Shown piece by piece: positions 31,356 to 43,284 of a stretch of DNA of 64,000 bases. Both the position numbers and the translations under genes were made by a program. The notes under the pieces were generated by a model. The model was not told the DNA's origin. It made no database searches and worked only from the letters and a program-made list of their open reading frames with translations. The DNA comes from Flammulina velutipes (Eukaryota; Basidiomycota; Agaricomycetes; Agaricales; Physalacriaceae). Numbering within the stretch: position 1 is the stretch's first letter; the number at the start of each line of letters is the position of its first letter. The stretch lies in NCBI GenBank assembly GCA_011800155.1, contig CM022371.1, positions 1,116,001-1,180,000 of the forward strand. Reading direction: 5' to 3'.

Positions 31356-32828
31356 ATGAGCAAAATGGACCGCCCAGTCGTCCCTTTGCCTTTGCCTTTG
31401 TTGCTACTTATACATCTGCATCTCCTTGAATATCCAAAAGTCAACGCTCCTGAATATGACATCAATCTCTTCAATCCTCGTGTCCGTGGTCTGCGAGATC
31501 GCATCACTACCATGCAAGATATCTGTTACTTTCTAGTCAACAAAATTGAACGAGGGAATGGAATCAAGAAGGTGAGGGCACCTACCTCTGAAGAGTCTCA
31601 TGTTAACACGGTGACTGTAGCTTTTGCCATCCTATCCATGCAGCAAGCCCGCGGATACAGCAACGTATAGAAATTCCCTCACCAAATACCTAGAACAGCT
31701 ACGACATCATGCGTTGTCTGTGGCCGAGACCGATGAAACTACCCCTTCTACGTGGTGGAAAGACGTCCCAGTCCGAAAATCAATTCTCGAGCAATGCAAA
31801 GGAGATAGGTGAGTCAATATCTTATTGACCCGCAAATGCGTTATAATGACCGTGCATGGCTTTGTAGACTGGAGCGCCTCCTGCTATCCTTGAGCACACA
31901 TGCGCTGTTTTCGAGATGTCACAGACAGAAGGTTTTTAGCTTCATATTCAATTTGAGCTCAGATTTTCACACATCTACAGCCACGAATCCCTTATACTTC
32001 TCCTTCCACGCTATACGCCAGCCGCGTATCAGAGACAAAAGCCCAACGAAACGCGTGGATTTTGATGTGTACGCAGCTACAACAGCGACGTCAAGACCTT
32101 CAAACAATACGCGTAAGTCTCATCCCTCAGCCATCACTGCCGTCTCTTAACTGACGGGAAAATAGGATATATTGCCGACTGAGAAGAGCCAATATGACTC
32201 CGTTCCCACTGACAGGCTTCTTTCCCTAGTCGAATCCAAAGCAGCAGATTTGAAGCATTCCTGGTCCGACAGAGCCTTGGATTTTCTCATCGATCTAGCG
32301 GGCTTCAGACCTCACTCGATACTCGATACTTGTGAAACCGAGTCCCAACAAGAGTTGTTAACTACCATATCAAACCAATCACTCCCCATCGCTGCCGCAC
32401 ATCATGCGTCAACTCTTCGACGCCTCAAAAAGCCTCTCTCGAAAACTCCGTCAACTAACCAATTAACATTGGCCCACCCTAAGGCGCATTCCCTACTGGA
32501 CGCGGAGAAGCAGACGCGAAACCTATTGAACAAAGCCTTAGCTACGATGCGCAAGAATCCAGCTCCACCTGTCAAAGGGAAAGGCAGCCAAGGGTCTTTC
32601 TCTTTGCGTCCGACAGTATGTTTCAACCTCAAGGTGGATTTTGAGGTGAAGATTTTATCAATTCCGCGTGGCTCTTTGCTGAGGATAGTCTTCTGCAGGC
32701 TGGAAGTTGGCCATCAACAATATAATTTTAGCAACTTGAAATACCCGTCAAGAGCATGGATTGAGTTCGAACTAAGAGCTAAACCATCATCGAAGCGCAC
32801 GGTCAGCGGTATCCCTGGAGGCCATTGA
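31356..32828 (+). CDS. HAUS augmin-like complex subunit 6 (N-terminal domain protein)
   Basis: Augmin recruits gamma-tubulin to existing microtubules in the spindle. The N-terminal HAUS6 domain is clear. Exon 1 gives LLLLIHLHLLEYPKVNAPEY and NLFNPRVRGLRDRITTMQDI. Exon 2 gives LPSYPCSKPADTATYRNSL and WWKDVPVRKSILEQCKGDR. Exon 3 gives LERLLLSLSTHALF. An unusual GTTTTT donor (about 31930) to CTACAG (about 31981) is needed to reach the helix LYASRVSETKAQRNAWIL. After GTAAGT/ATAG comes DILPTEKSQYD and LVESKAADLKHSWSDRALDF. The 3' end is uncertain. The ORF stays open to 32828, but a GTATGT donor at 32617 and CTGCAG at 32698 would end the gene at 32725. The protein is much shorter than animal HAUS6, as is usual in fungi. 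Confidence 0.75.
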
Positions 32829-34004
32829 AAGAGACCTGACTTACAAATGTCCGTGTTGACGACTTGCTAGTGCACTTTTCTCATTGTATGTTCCTAGGGT
32901 AGCACCTAGCCTTAGAGCCGACTGTGATCTCTCATGCTTGACCTTTTGGTCTGAGTATAACTTTGCGTTGTCTCAGGTCTGTCCATTGTACCTTTCTTGT
33001 TCATCACGAAACCACGTGTCCACGCTCTACATCCGTTTAAATCATTAGACTGGTGCAGAGGGAGGGGTCCGTTGGCGTAGGTGTCAGGCAATCATTCCCC
33101 GAATTTGCGGATGGAGTTCCGGACGACGCACTCGCGCAACAGATTCTTGACATTCGCCCACGGCCAGGAGGCTGGCGGTATGAATCCCAGGTAGGTATTA
33201 CTGGAAAGAGAGTCCTGGAGATGGTAAGGGAGGCTCTTGGAGACGAGCGGGACCGGGCAGATTACGAACTGTGTTCCATCCATATTTAAAGGACAGGCTA
33301 CGTATCCTAAAGTGATTTCGCTGTTCTACACTTATATACAAGAAATACAGGTCGACCGGTGCGACGCGAATTTACGCCACACTGCATGTATGCAAGAAGG
33401 GAGGCTGAAATCAAGGGGTAGCGTATTCTTACCCGGATATGCGGCAGGTCAATCAGGCATGAGCGCTGAGCGCTGAGCCTCTGAGGGCGATAGAATCATT
33501 TGACGTCTCCAAGTATGTAAGTACCGTCACATCCGGTACCCAACGAAGGTTTCTCACAGAATAAATGAGTCACCACCTCGGGAATCCAATGTTCCTCCTA
33601 TGGACGCGGCTAACCTGCGAGCAAGTTGCATAGTTCAGATACCCTCAGATATGAGCAAAACCCGGATATTCCTCCAAGAGGACCACCGGATCCAAATGAA
33701 CGCTGTGCAAGTATCCTCCTACACTCCGTCTCAGCCCGCTTACCTTGACTTTTACTTCAATACTTCGATACTTTAAAGTGTGGCGCGTGCCCAAACGGGG
33801 ATATCAACTATGACCCTCGGTTATCTGTAATCCGAATCCCGTTGAAATTTTGAGGAGATTTACCTATGTAGCCTTCGGTGCTTGCTCATATTCACGAAGG
33901 CTAGATTACCTAGCTAGATTGACGCTACAGCCTGGGCACGTACCATACTATTACTTAGTTCTTCAAAGAGCTCTATCGGTGTTTCAACAAAAAAAATACA
34001 GGTT
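32829..34004. other. long intergenic region with a copied promoter fragment
   Basis: No gene is supported. The segment 32971-33048 is a copy of DNA at 38031-38103. An open frame at about 33090-33290 (containing PDDALAQQILDIRPRPGGW) has protein-like composition but no family match and no splice partners, so I leave it unassigned. Confidence 0.5.
32971..33048. repeat. copy of the region upstream of the gene at 37450-37941
   Basis: About 73 bp match 38031-38103 with few changes. Both share gaaaccacgtgtccacg (32 of the aligned core bases flank it) and end gtttaaatc. After a 30-40 bp gap in this copy, cattag(a) is again shared. It carries no coding sequence. Confidence 0.75.
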
Positions 34005-34476
34005 TCATTTCATGCACTTGACACGCTGGTGTGCGCGCGCTGACGGCCACTCTTTGCGGTGCGCATCACTTTCGGCTCTCTGTTTAGCTTCATATTCTGC
34101 CAGCGCCATCTGTGCATCCTCAATCGAAGTCTCGCTGGGTTCTATTCCTCGATGAGCGTCTTTCTGCTTGAAGCGGCTAGTATTTCTTACCGTGATGATC
34201 TTTGAGGGCTTGGATTTTGTCTTGCAATTCATGGCGCCTACATTCAACATCACTCGCACGCTATATAGTATGGTGACAGTTGGTACCTCCTCGCTTCGAT
34301 GAAGGACGCACATACCTTCAAGGCCGCATGCCCTTGCTTGATAATGCTGCCTGACCAACCGACTAGATACTGGGACCTAGCATAGTCAAGATACATTACT
34401 CCTCACCATGCCATAAAACACTTACTAGCTTTGTCATATGCCGGTCTATGTCTTCAAAGAGATCTTCTCGAAGCAT
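34005..34476 (-). CDS. possible small charged protein, unknown family
   Basis: The 3' exon (34005 to about 34160) reads KDAHRGIEPSETSIEDAQMA, then LAEYEAKQRAESDAHRK, a regular charged helix likely to be a coiled coil, up to a stop at 34005. Upstream, an ATG at 34476 opens MLREDLFEDIDRHMTKL with a GTAAGT donor. The middle exons (about 34217-34245 and 34320-34370) are ambiguous in frame: one choice gives HELQDKIQALKDHH, another gives a less helix-like sequence. The helical composition and the good donor suggest a real small gene on the minus strand, downstream of DUS3, but I cannot fix its structure or name it. Confidence 0.35.
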
Positions 34477-34688
34477 AGAATCGGTGGCCAGCCTCCTTCG
34501 CGTCGTTCATGAGTTGAGGCTTGTTTTTCTGAGTCGAATTAATCTTGCTCGCGATACAGTTACTCTCCTGTGATGGGTGGTGCTTGTAAGAAAGTCGCGT
34601 GTGAATTTTGAATGTCCGAGGTTACGGTGGCAGGGCATCATCGTCGCGTATTAAGTCAAGTAAGGTAAGAGGAAGTTGATGTACAGTT

Positions 34689-37228
34689 TTAACCTTGGCT
34701 CTCATACGAATTGCTCTTATGTTTGGGCGTGAACGTCCACGACTCAGGCGCAGGCCCCAAGAACATCTCCGAAACTTTGACCCAGTCCTGGCTGTTATCA
34801 CTCGCCAGAAGACTTTCTATCCTTATGAGTTAGCTACCTATCAAGAGAACAAAAAGGCCACTGACCAAGCTCGTTTCGCCCACGGAACGCAGGTGCGCGG
34901 TCGTTGATCCTCCCAGGAAGGCTCTCCAACAGCCCAATAGGAACATATCGGTATTGGAAGGACAATGCTTCGCACAGATATCTCCTCGTAGTCGTCACAC
35001 CAGCAGTGTCAGTACCGAAGTGGCTCAACCCGAATTCAGCAAACTATGGGACAGAGTCAAATGACAGGCAAGAGAGATTGGGACGGGACCAACCTGGCGT
35101 ATCAAGTCGAGTCTCTCTCTGGCGCTAATGTCCCACTCCCTGTGCTCTTTGATCTCCGCGAATATCCAAGGCTTGATGAGTGCTCCGCGGGCCACCATGA
35201 CACCGTCCACACCATATTTGTCGACGGCGCCCCAATAATCTTGAGACGAGAAGCAATCCCCTCCACCGAAAATGGGCACGGGAGCCACTATGGCAAAGGT
35301 AAGATCGAATAGGTGAACCAAGACCTAGACGGTACTAACAGTTCTCTTCCTCTTCTCTCGCACGCACAGCTTCGACACATTGCTTAATGTAACCCCAGTC
35401 AGCGAGTTTTGTATAACGTTGTTGACGAGAGCGTCCATGTAGCTGAAAAGAAGTTACAACCATCGCGATCGTACAAGGGCAAAAAAACTCACCGTGATAC
35501 AGGATGCACCAAATTCAGGACCCAGTCTGGGCATCAACTTGTGCGCCGTGTTCTTCCCGTCTTTCACACCCGTCCTTAGTTTGACGGTTAACGGAATGTC
35601 CCCAAGCGCTTTGTTCATGCCCACGATGATTCGGCCAAGTTTTCCGACGGCGTCGAGCACTGCCCACGACGTAAACAAAAAAAAAAAGCGCCGTTAACGA
35701 TACTGGAATACTCACAGGCAGATCCGCTCCCAGATTTGAAGACGAGATCTATTGGACACCCGCAGTTAATATCCACAAAGTCAACATTGCCGCCTAGCTC
35801 TTTGCTTATGACCTCGGCGGTAGGAATGAGTGTGTTGGGCTTGCTTCCTGCGACTTGGACTCCGAATGTCTTCTCCGAGGGATGACGACGAACGAGTGAC
35901 CATTCTTCCTTCGAGCCTTGTAGGAATGAAGTAGCCAGGCCCACTACAATCAACGGGAATGAGTATTGTTGACTGCTGACAGTATGAAGAGAATAATGCA
36001 CGCACTCTCTCCGCAGGTGATATCTGCGCCCAAGGTCACACATAAGCGACGAAACGGCTGTCAAATCAACCTGTTTAAACTGATTCGGGTATGGCCAAAT
36101 GCAAGTCACCAGGTTTCCAACGGTTGTAAGCGGTGCAAGATCTGTGCACACGTCGCGTCAGTCTTTTATTTCCAGTAAATAATTCGAAACTCGTACAGGT
36201 CTTGCCACTCCAGTGCAATCTTTTCTTTTCGTTAAATCGCATTGGAACATCAGGCGTGTCGACCTGCACCTCAGACGAGGCTGGTTTTTCCGTTTCTGTT
36301 GATCCAGTTGCACTCAACTGGGTATCAACAACGATACTGTCGGCTTGCGCCTGAGCCTTTTGTGAGGCAGCTTGCTTCTCGGCTTCCTCTGCGCGTTTTT
36401 GTTCCTCTATCAAGGCATCTGTAATCGGAAATGGATACTACACGGACCAGCTCGTTCAGCAATCCAATAAATAGTTGACATTACATACCTTTTTCGACCT
36501 TAACAGCTTTTGTACATCTGCGCCGACAAAGTTACCCTCCTTTGCGCTGACAGCGGTGCGAGCGGCCTTCTCTTCGTCCTTCAGTAGAGTTAGGGATCCA
36601 TCTTCTTCCTTGCGGATGTGGGATCGAAGAAAACGACATTTATAGCCGTACCGACAATCTCCCGTCTCTGCGAACACCGGGCAGACATCTTGAGGAGTGA
36701 GTTCGCAAGTCGATGGCGCAGCTTCCGGCATGAAGGGAGGATGGTCTTGGATTTCCGAGACCAAGTTCATGTGCAGGTCGGCGGGTTTGGCTTCTAGATA
36801 TGCTGGTATGTCATGATTAAATCGGCATTCCCTATTCTGAAATTGAGTCATAAATACAATGGTCAAGAACGAGACGTACTCTGCGCCAAATTCGCAAACA
36901 GCGCCATTGGCGATTCTCCAACACAGGTCAAGGTCGTCTCGCGTTTTGCCAAAGCGTCGACCTTTGTTTTGACCGCGTTGGGCTTTTTTCTCGGCTTTTG
37001 TTTTTTTCTGGCGACCTCCGCCTGGGTTCCGTTGGATCGATAGTCCACTGATGCAGATGAACCCGATGCGCGCGCTGTGCCACCTTCAGCTGCATCGTCG
37101 TCCGGGGCGCTGGTCAGAGCAGTCATGGAGGCCAGGAATCTGATAGTTTCGATAAGTAAAAACCAATCCGTATATGATAGCACACACTCTGCCTTGATGG
37201 GCGCAGTTCCAGGCGCAAATATTGACAT
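34689..37228 (-). CDS. DUS3: tRNA-dihydrouridine(47) synthase (DUS3)
   Basis: DUS3 is an FMN enzyme that reduces U47 in tRNA. The N-terminus APGTAPIKA matches the family GVAPIK start, favouring the ATG at 37228 over the one at 37126; a GTGTGT donor then skips to [10 protein letters not shown]. Two CCCH zinc fingers follow ([16 protein letters not shown] and [18 protein letters not shown]). After [13 protein letters not shown] the TIM barrel begins [11 protein letters not shown]. It continues with [13 protein letters not shown], containing the catalytic Cys, then [30 protein letters not shown] sequence, [18 protein letters not shown] and [13 protein letters not shown]. The C-terminus ends [14 protein letters not shown]. 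More than ten introns. All main blocks are present. Confidence 0.92.
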
Positions 37229-37449
37229 GATGGTAGGAGGTATCTCTCGATCAAAAATTTGATGACATTTCTCGTCATGAATATTCTACTATACGAATAA
37301 CTTGACGCCACACACTGTTTGCAGTTATCTTTATTATTCACCCTTCGGTATACAATATCTCGCGCATTTCCCATGACCCAATGACTAGGGAGCTTTTTTT
37401 AATATGAATAGTAAGATAGAGGTGATTCAGGTGAACACACAAATTATGT

Positions 37450-37941
37450 TTAAGCATAGAAGTAAAACCACTTTGGCTTGGCCTTTGCCCCAACGTACTC
37501 CTTGAGTCTCGATATAGTTTCGGCTGAAGGAGGGATACGATAAGCAGGATTGGAGTCCTCGTTGTCTGCCAAGACGAGGACTGGCGACATGTCCGATCCG
37601 TCCTGCTTGCTCGACCCCAATGTACAGCGCCGAATAGGTATGGGGAAGGTTCGAGCACATTTTGGGGAGAACCCATCTGCGATGCACATATAACGCAAAT
37701 TGATGTCCGATTCGGATGCATTGGGAGTAAGAGGAGGGAAATGTAGCTGTGTGTCGCTGAAGAAGTCCGCCATCTGCTTGGTGATCTTCCAACCAAAGAT
37801 CATGTGGTTATAGAGTCGAGGATGTGGCTTTGTGGATTTTTCGGCCTTGGACGCGTCGGCTTCCTTGACGTCTGGAGCAAACGCGACTGTCTTTGAAGAG
37901 GATGCGAGTTCGCCTTCAACTGGAGCGTTCGAGGTGCTCAT
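37450..37941 (-). CDS. hypothetical protein, single exon, 163 residues
   Basis: Not recognised. MSTSNAPVEGELASSSKTVA opens a disordered, Ser/Ala/Lys-rich segment. A folded-looking C-terminal part follows, with aromatic and cysteine residues (MIFGWKITKQMADFF, LRYMCIADGFSPKC, PKWFYFYA at the very end). It has no signal peptide or membrane segment. The gene or its surroundings have been copied in pieces elsewhere in this window: its first 30 codons at 23440-23527 and its upstream region at 32971-33048. That suggests it belongs to a locally duplicating family. Start ATG is at 37941, single exon, stop at 37450. Confidence 0.6.
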   Translation of the reverse strand: MSTSNAPVEGELASSSKTVAFAPDVKEADASKAEKSTKPHPRLYNHMIFGWKITKQMADFFSDTQLHFPPLTPNASESDINLRYMCIADGFSPKCARTFPIPIRRCTLGSSKQDGSDMSPVLVLADNEDSNPAYRIPPSAETISRLKEYVGAKAKPKWFYFYA

Positions 37942-38307
37942 GGTAGTCCGAATCAGTCCGTTTGTGATTGACTAAATCAGGACAGCGGAGCCTCGTGTCT
38001 TCCTACTACCATGAGCATTTCCAGCGGCCGTCTCAGGTCTGTCCATTTTACCTTTCTTGCTCATCACGAAACCACGTGTCCACGGTCTCCATCCGTTTAA
38101 ATCTTGGAAGTTGGAAATCACGAATTGGCAGCCAGATATCATTAGAGTTGTGCAAATCGAGGATTACATGTACGAACGAGATCAAGAACATGAGCTCTCA
38201 TGCGCACCAGTCATTGGTCAGACGCCGGAGTGCAGAGTCCAAAGAATGGAACCCGGCCAAGGTTGCAGCTTGTCCTCTATTTACACGTAGATGAATACCG
38301 GACAAAC
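37942..38307. other. intergenic region, source of a 73-bp repeat
   Basis: Upstream of the hypothetical gene and downstream of the calpain stop. It contains 38031-38103, repeated at 32971-33048. No exon is supported. Confidence 0.5.
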
Positions 38308-40892
38308 TCACAAAGCCAAATCTGCAGTTATCTCCAACTCGTGACGCAGCTGGCCACAGATTTCAACCGGTGCTTCGCTAACTGTATAGACGCGTAAGCC
38401 AAGGACAATACCATCAGTGTCGTCGTCCATCGGAGGGGCGGAAACGCGTCCAACTTCATCAGATTCACTGGTTGCGGACGATTCCGTATCGTCATCGTCG
38501 TCGTCGTTCTCGCCTCCTTCAGTTTTGTCTTCGGCTTCGTCTTTCTTCTCCTCGTCCTCGTCCTTCTTCTCCTCGTCATCTTCCTTTTTCTCCTTAACAT
38601 CTTTGGGGGTCTCCTTCTCGTCTTTCTTGCTGTCCTCTTCTTTATCTTCGGAGTCATCCTTCCCGTCTTCGGAGTCTCCTCCACTGGCCTTGACGTCAGC
38701 TTTTGCTTTTGCTTTCGCCTTTTCCTCGAGTTGAGCTAGATCTTGACCTGCCAGCACGTCGAGGGGTATCGGGAGATGGCGTGCTTGGGTACTGTGAAAA
38801 GACTATTAGGATGCAGTTCGCCCGTTATTTGATTGTCAGTTTACCTGGGATCGAAATCTAATGGCCTAGTTAGTGTAAGGAGTTGTAAAGCAGAGGATGG
38901 ACCCACTGATAGCGATGGAGCGGCTCTTGGCCCTCTCCGTGAGAGTTCGGGATAGTTTGCGTTCGTTCCAGTTATCATCCCAGTAGTTCGGCGGCCTGTA
39001 TACACGGCGGTCAAGTCGGACCTAACACCAGTATTATCAGTTAATCGCAATGCTACGAGAGTTATCCGACATACATGAACAACATAGTCACCAGCCTCTA
39101 GTTCAACCTCAACATTCACACTGCGAGATAGCGGTCGGGAATGAGACGATTCCGTGTATACCGTCTTCTCGCCTTGCTTGAAGACGACGAAATCGAAGGT
39201 CCAATAACAGCGCCCGGAGATTTCTCTGAAGAAGCGGTGGTCGACTTGGGAGAGGACGATCATGGCTGGCGTTGCTTCGGGGACGCAGATGGTGACTGAA
39301 GAGAGTTTAGAGGGGAAGAAGGGATAGCGTAATGCACATACATGATACATCTCCGTATGACCACGCGGAAGGGAGAGGGCGTGCAGTGACGTGTAACCAT
39401 TGAGTAGACATCTTCCAACGTGAGTCGAACAAGATAGTCCGATCCACGTCCTCCCAACACGAAAGGAAGTCATCGTCTGAAAGGCGCGCGTTTAAATGCG
39501 TGACCATCCCTTAACACAGGGCACTCACATTCCATGACAAACTCTCCATCATCTCCAAAGACATGCCCAAGTTTAGGCAACACCTGGAGCCATTCTGCGG
39601 TCCATTCTTTTGACCCATCCGACCATGGGCCGTTCCACTCAGACTGTCCCCAAGGGTTGCGAACGACGACGAATTTCTTGCCTTTCACCTCTACCGCGCG
39701 CAGGACAGAATAGGCGTGGCCTCCGATGAGACCATTAACCGTCGCTTGGTACAGCCCACTACGGCTCGTATCGAGATTGTTGTAGGCTACACCAAAAAGA
39801 CGATCCTTATTGGCCTTCAGGAGTTCGTCGTTCCAGAATTTTTCAGGATCGAGGATGTCCTTTAAAAGACGGTGTTAGCACACACAGTCGATAAATAAAT
39901 AAACTTGTTCATACTTTTGTTGGGATGAAGCACGAGACACCGCTAGCAGATGCCGTGAACAATTGATTTTAGGCGAAGCAAAGTGAACATACCCAGTGAG
40001 GTCCTCAATAGCTTCGCACGCCTCTCCGCCAGAAAGAGCACCGTAGCTTCCGTGCAGCTTCGCATACGCTTTCTCAATGAGAGGGACCCATGTCTCGCCT
40101 TCAGTGCCAGAGGTGGCAAAGTACAAGCTCTTGCTTCCTTTACGAGCAGAATCGTCGTAGCGTTTCTTGTCGTTATGATAGAGCGCCTTTTCCGCAGAGT
40201 TGAGTTCCTCGAATTTCGGAATGGATGTATACAACAAGCTATGAGCGGGTAAGCATCAACAACTTAACGAACAAAATTACTTACTCATCGATGATCACGG
40301 TCACCCATTTCCCATCTCTGAAGAATATGAAGCCGTATACCCCAACTTTTTCATCTCTCTATCATTGTGATGGTAATAATCAGAGTGTGATAAAAAGACG
40401 TTGAAGACAACTTACCGCCACACAGAATTTCTCCACGAGGCCCTCGGCGGTCGACATGGTAGCCAATGCAGAAACGAACCAACAATCCCCAAGGCTACCT
40501 TGAACGATATCGTTGGAGTTTGCCCCATCTACGAAGAAGCGTGGATTCTCGAAGATATCCGTAACACGCTGTACATCTGAAGGCTCCAGTCCGCCTGGTC
40601 CCTCGAGTCCATTCAAGCATCTATCTTGGTCATTGTACAAGTCGAATTCATGGTCCCTGTGAGCGCCAATCAGCTACCGCTCAAACGAAGATTGCGTGTG
40701 GTGATACCGGAATTTGCGATTCTTCGCCCTACAGTCCTTTGAGATGCGATCCACCGTCTCCTTGCATTCCTTCAACGCCGATTCTAGCTCTGCGGTGACG
40801 AGGCGACCGGTCTTCTCAGGCTGTTGTACGAACAAAGCCTGGTTCTTCTTGCTGCGTTTGCCGTACTTGAGGTGATTGAAAATCTTGGACAT
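38308..40892 (-). CDS. Calpain-type cysteine protease (C2 family)
   Basis: This is an intracellular papain-fold protease, Ca2+-dependent in classical members. Catalytic residues are all visible: Cys in QGSLGDCWFVSALA (about 40500), His in GGHAYSVLRA (about 39735) and Asn in VVVRNPWGQSEW (about 39665). The N-terminus is basic (MSKIFNHLKYGKRSKKN), then EFDLYNDQDRCLNG. After the protease core come two beta-sandwich (C2-like) domains. The first includes DDDFLSCWEDVDRTILFDSRW and ISGRCYWTFDFVVFKQGEK. The C-terminal region holds a long Lys/Asp/Glu repeat tract (38480-38720) before GIVLGLRVYTVSEAPVEICG. No EF-hand penta domain is seen. About ten introns. Start ATG is at 40892. A broken piece of this gene recurs at 48502-48616. 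Confidence 0.9.
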
Positions 40893-41382
40893 GGTGTGTT
40901 GGAGAGCTGAGACGGAGTGGCATCTTATATGTGGAACCTATTGATAAGTATCAAGAGGCGCCTAACGAAGCCAGGTCCTCAGTTATGGGCGCTGGCGTTT
41001 GATAGGCCACAATCTGGTAGACGCGCACGTTAGAGCAGGGGCCCGGCACAAAGGGGTTGACAAATGAACGTTTCATCAGGTTCGAAAGACAACAGTCTAC
41101 GGCAGTGTTGCAGTTCGGCAATTCAACCTATGTTCTATCAAGTGGGCATTCGTCTCAAAAGAGATGGAATCGAACCTTGATTCAGCTCCTTATTTGTGGA
41201 AGCTCTTGAGAGGTTTTTCGTAGGAAGATATCGCGTCAGTCTCAAGCTATTTTCAGATCCATCAGTTCTCTATTACCTCGCTCTCAGAAGCACTGGACGT
41301 CCTCTGGACTGTGGTTGGTACGAAACTCCTTGAGTGGGATCGTCAATGCGAAATGGTTGTATTGGACGATTAACCAAAATGT
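40893..41382. other. intergenic gap
   Basis: Between the calpain start and the beta-MPP stop. No exon seen. Confidence 0.45.
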
Positions 41383-42937
41383 CTAGTAAATCATGGAGGA
41401 CATGTCCGAGCGAATACGGCTGTAATCCAGGAGACCCTCAACACTTCCAATAGCAGCTAACGCGAACTAAAGAAGATAGTCAGCATGAAAGATGCAACCA
41501 ATCACTCGAGGAACACTCACGTCTTTGTCCCACAGGTATTTTTGAGCGACACGTTTGATGTCGGCGACAGAGACAGCATCAACAGCATTCTCGATCTGCT
41601 GAGGAGACATCCTCCGTCCGCTAGTTACAACCTGCCTACCGATATCTTCTGCTACGGCAGTCGTACCGTCCAGGCTCAACAAAAGCCCTGCCTTCAATTG
41701 GCTCTTCGCACGCTCTACTTCAACCTCAGCCGGTGCGATGCTCATCCGCGTCCATTCCTTCAATGTGCTATGCATCAAGTCGTCCAAGTTCATCAAGTTC
41801 TCGGACACCAGGTAGATACCCCAAAGGCCGGTGTCAGAGTACGATGTCGAGAAGGACATGAATGAATTGGCGAGGTTGTTCTCGGAGAGCTCGCGAGATA
41901 AGCGGGAAGAAAGAAGATGGGAGGCGCCGAGACTGCGGTCCCAGTTGCCAAAGATGGATTGCATGACCATCATGGGGAAGTAGTCGGGTGAGCTCCAACC
42001 AACACCCTCAACAGCGATGGCAATGTTGGCGGTGGGGAGAGTGTCGTCGCGGATGCGGACCTCTGAGCCGATGAACGTAGGCTTGGAGTGCGCGAGACCG
42101 CCGAGGGGTATGGGATTGGAGGAGACGGGGAGGTTTGAGAAGTGCTTCTCGGCGAGCTTGACGAGTTCAGCGTGCTCGACGCCTCCGGTGCCGACGAGGA
42201 CCATACGGTCAGAGGTGTAGTTGGTCTTGATGTATGAGCTCAGGTCGTCACGCTGGATGCTCAGGATGTTCTTCTTGGGACCAAGAATAGTGCGGCCTAG
42301 AGGCTGGCCTGCGTGTCCTTGTCAGTAAGAAATACAGTAATTTTCGAAGCAACTCACCCTGGAAGGCAACGGAGTGCAAGTGGTCGAAAACGACTTCCTC
42401 TAGCTGCTTGTCGACCTCTTCCTGCTCCCTGAGGATCACACCGCGTTCCCGTTCGATAGCAGAGTTCTCAAGCTTGGAGTTCTGGAGAATGTCGCTGATG
42501 ATATCCACGGCAAGCGGTACATCCTTGCTGAAGGACTTTGCGTAGTACACCGTTTGCTCGCGGGAGGTATAAGCGTTCAAATGGGCGCCAATGTTCTCTA
42601 CCTCGACCTCTAGGTTATTCTGTGTTCGTTTGCCGGTTCCCTTGAATGCCATGTGTTCGAGAAAGTGCGCCGTTCCGTTCGTCCTGTCCGTCTCAGCGCG
42701 AGAGCCCGCGTCAATCCAGACACCAACGGTGGCGGTTTGTGCATGTGGATGTGTCTCTGTGGCGACCGTTAGGCCGTTGGAGAGAGTCGAAATTTCGGTC
42801 AGAGGTCCAGCATTATGGACCGTCGCGAACGTCCTGCGGTATGCGCGCTGCAAAACATGTAAGCACCTCAATAAAGCAGAATAAAAGTAAGCCCATACAG
42901 GAGCGCGAGTAGCACCTCTGACAAGGCGAGAAAGCAT
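41383..42937 (-). CDS. MAS1: Mitochondrial processing peptidase subunit beta (MAS1)
   Basis: Beta-MPP is the zinc metalloprotease subunit that removes presequences from imported mitochondrial proteins. The inverted zinc motif HFLEH is intact in GTAHFLEHMAFKGT, with the distal glutamate region LENSAIERERGVILREQEE. The N-terminus is a basic presequence (MLSRLVRGATRAP), then a short intron, then RAYRRTFATV. Further family blocks are QPLGRTILGPKKNILSIQ, VEGVGWSSPDYFPMMVMQ and LLLSLDGTTAVAEDIGRQV. A 3' intron (GTGAGT to TTTAG, about 41468-41521) leads to the last exon, ending DYSRIRSDMSSMIY, stop 41383. The intact active site separates it from alpha-MPP and core 1/2 proteins. Confidence 0.93.
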
Positions 42938-43284
42938 GGTCAATGAGGCTGTCGACTACCAGCGAGATAGAAAAGAAAGTTAACCTGGCCTCCGTCGTTT
43001 CACGGGCAAGCCCGCCGTATTCCGGCTTCTGCCGGCGGCTGACACTTGTTCCGCGTACGATTGGTCGGGTGCGAAATAGCAAGTTATAATTGCGCTTCTT
43101 TCTGAGAAAATTCAGAGATAGTGGTCTCAGGATCTCATGTTTAGCTTGGCTTGGAATATCAGTAAAACATGAAAATGCCAGCCAGACTGAGATTTCGAAT
43201 TTCGAACAATGGCCCGCTCAACGCTTATGTAACATTGTTTGTCGGACTTTAAAATAGTCAATACACTCTTCCCCTCCTGCATTC
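42938..43284. other. divergent promoter region (beta-MPP / AAA-like copy C)
   Basis: 347 bp between the two start codons. No exon is supported. Confidence 0.45.

Noticed and set aside
33090..33290. Open frame with protein-like composition between HAUS6 and DUS3
   Set aside because: It has no splice partners, no start context and no recognised family. It may be a remnant but cannot be called a gene.
38400..38740. Serine-only + strand frame
   Set aside because: It is the reverse complement of the calpain's Lys/Asp/Glu tract and has no independent support.
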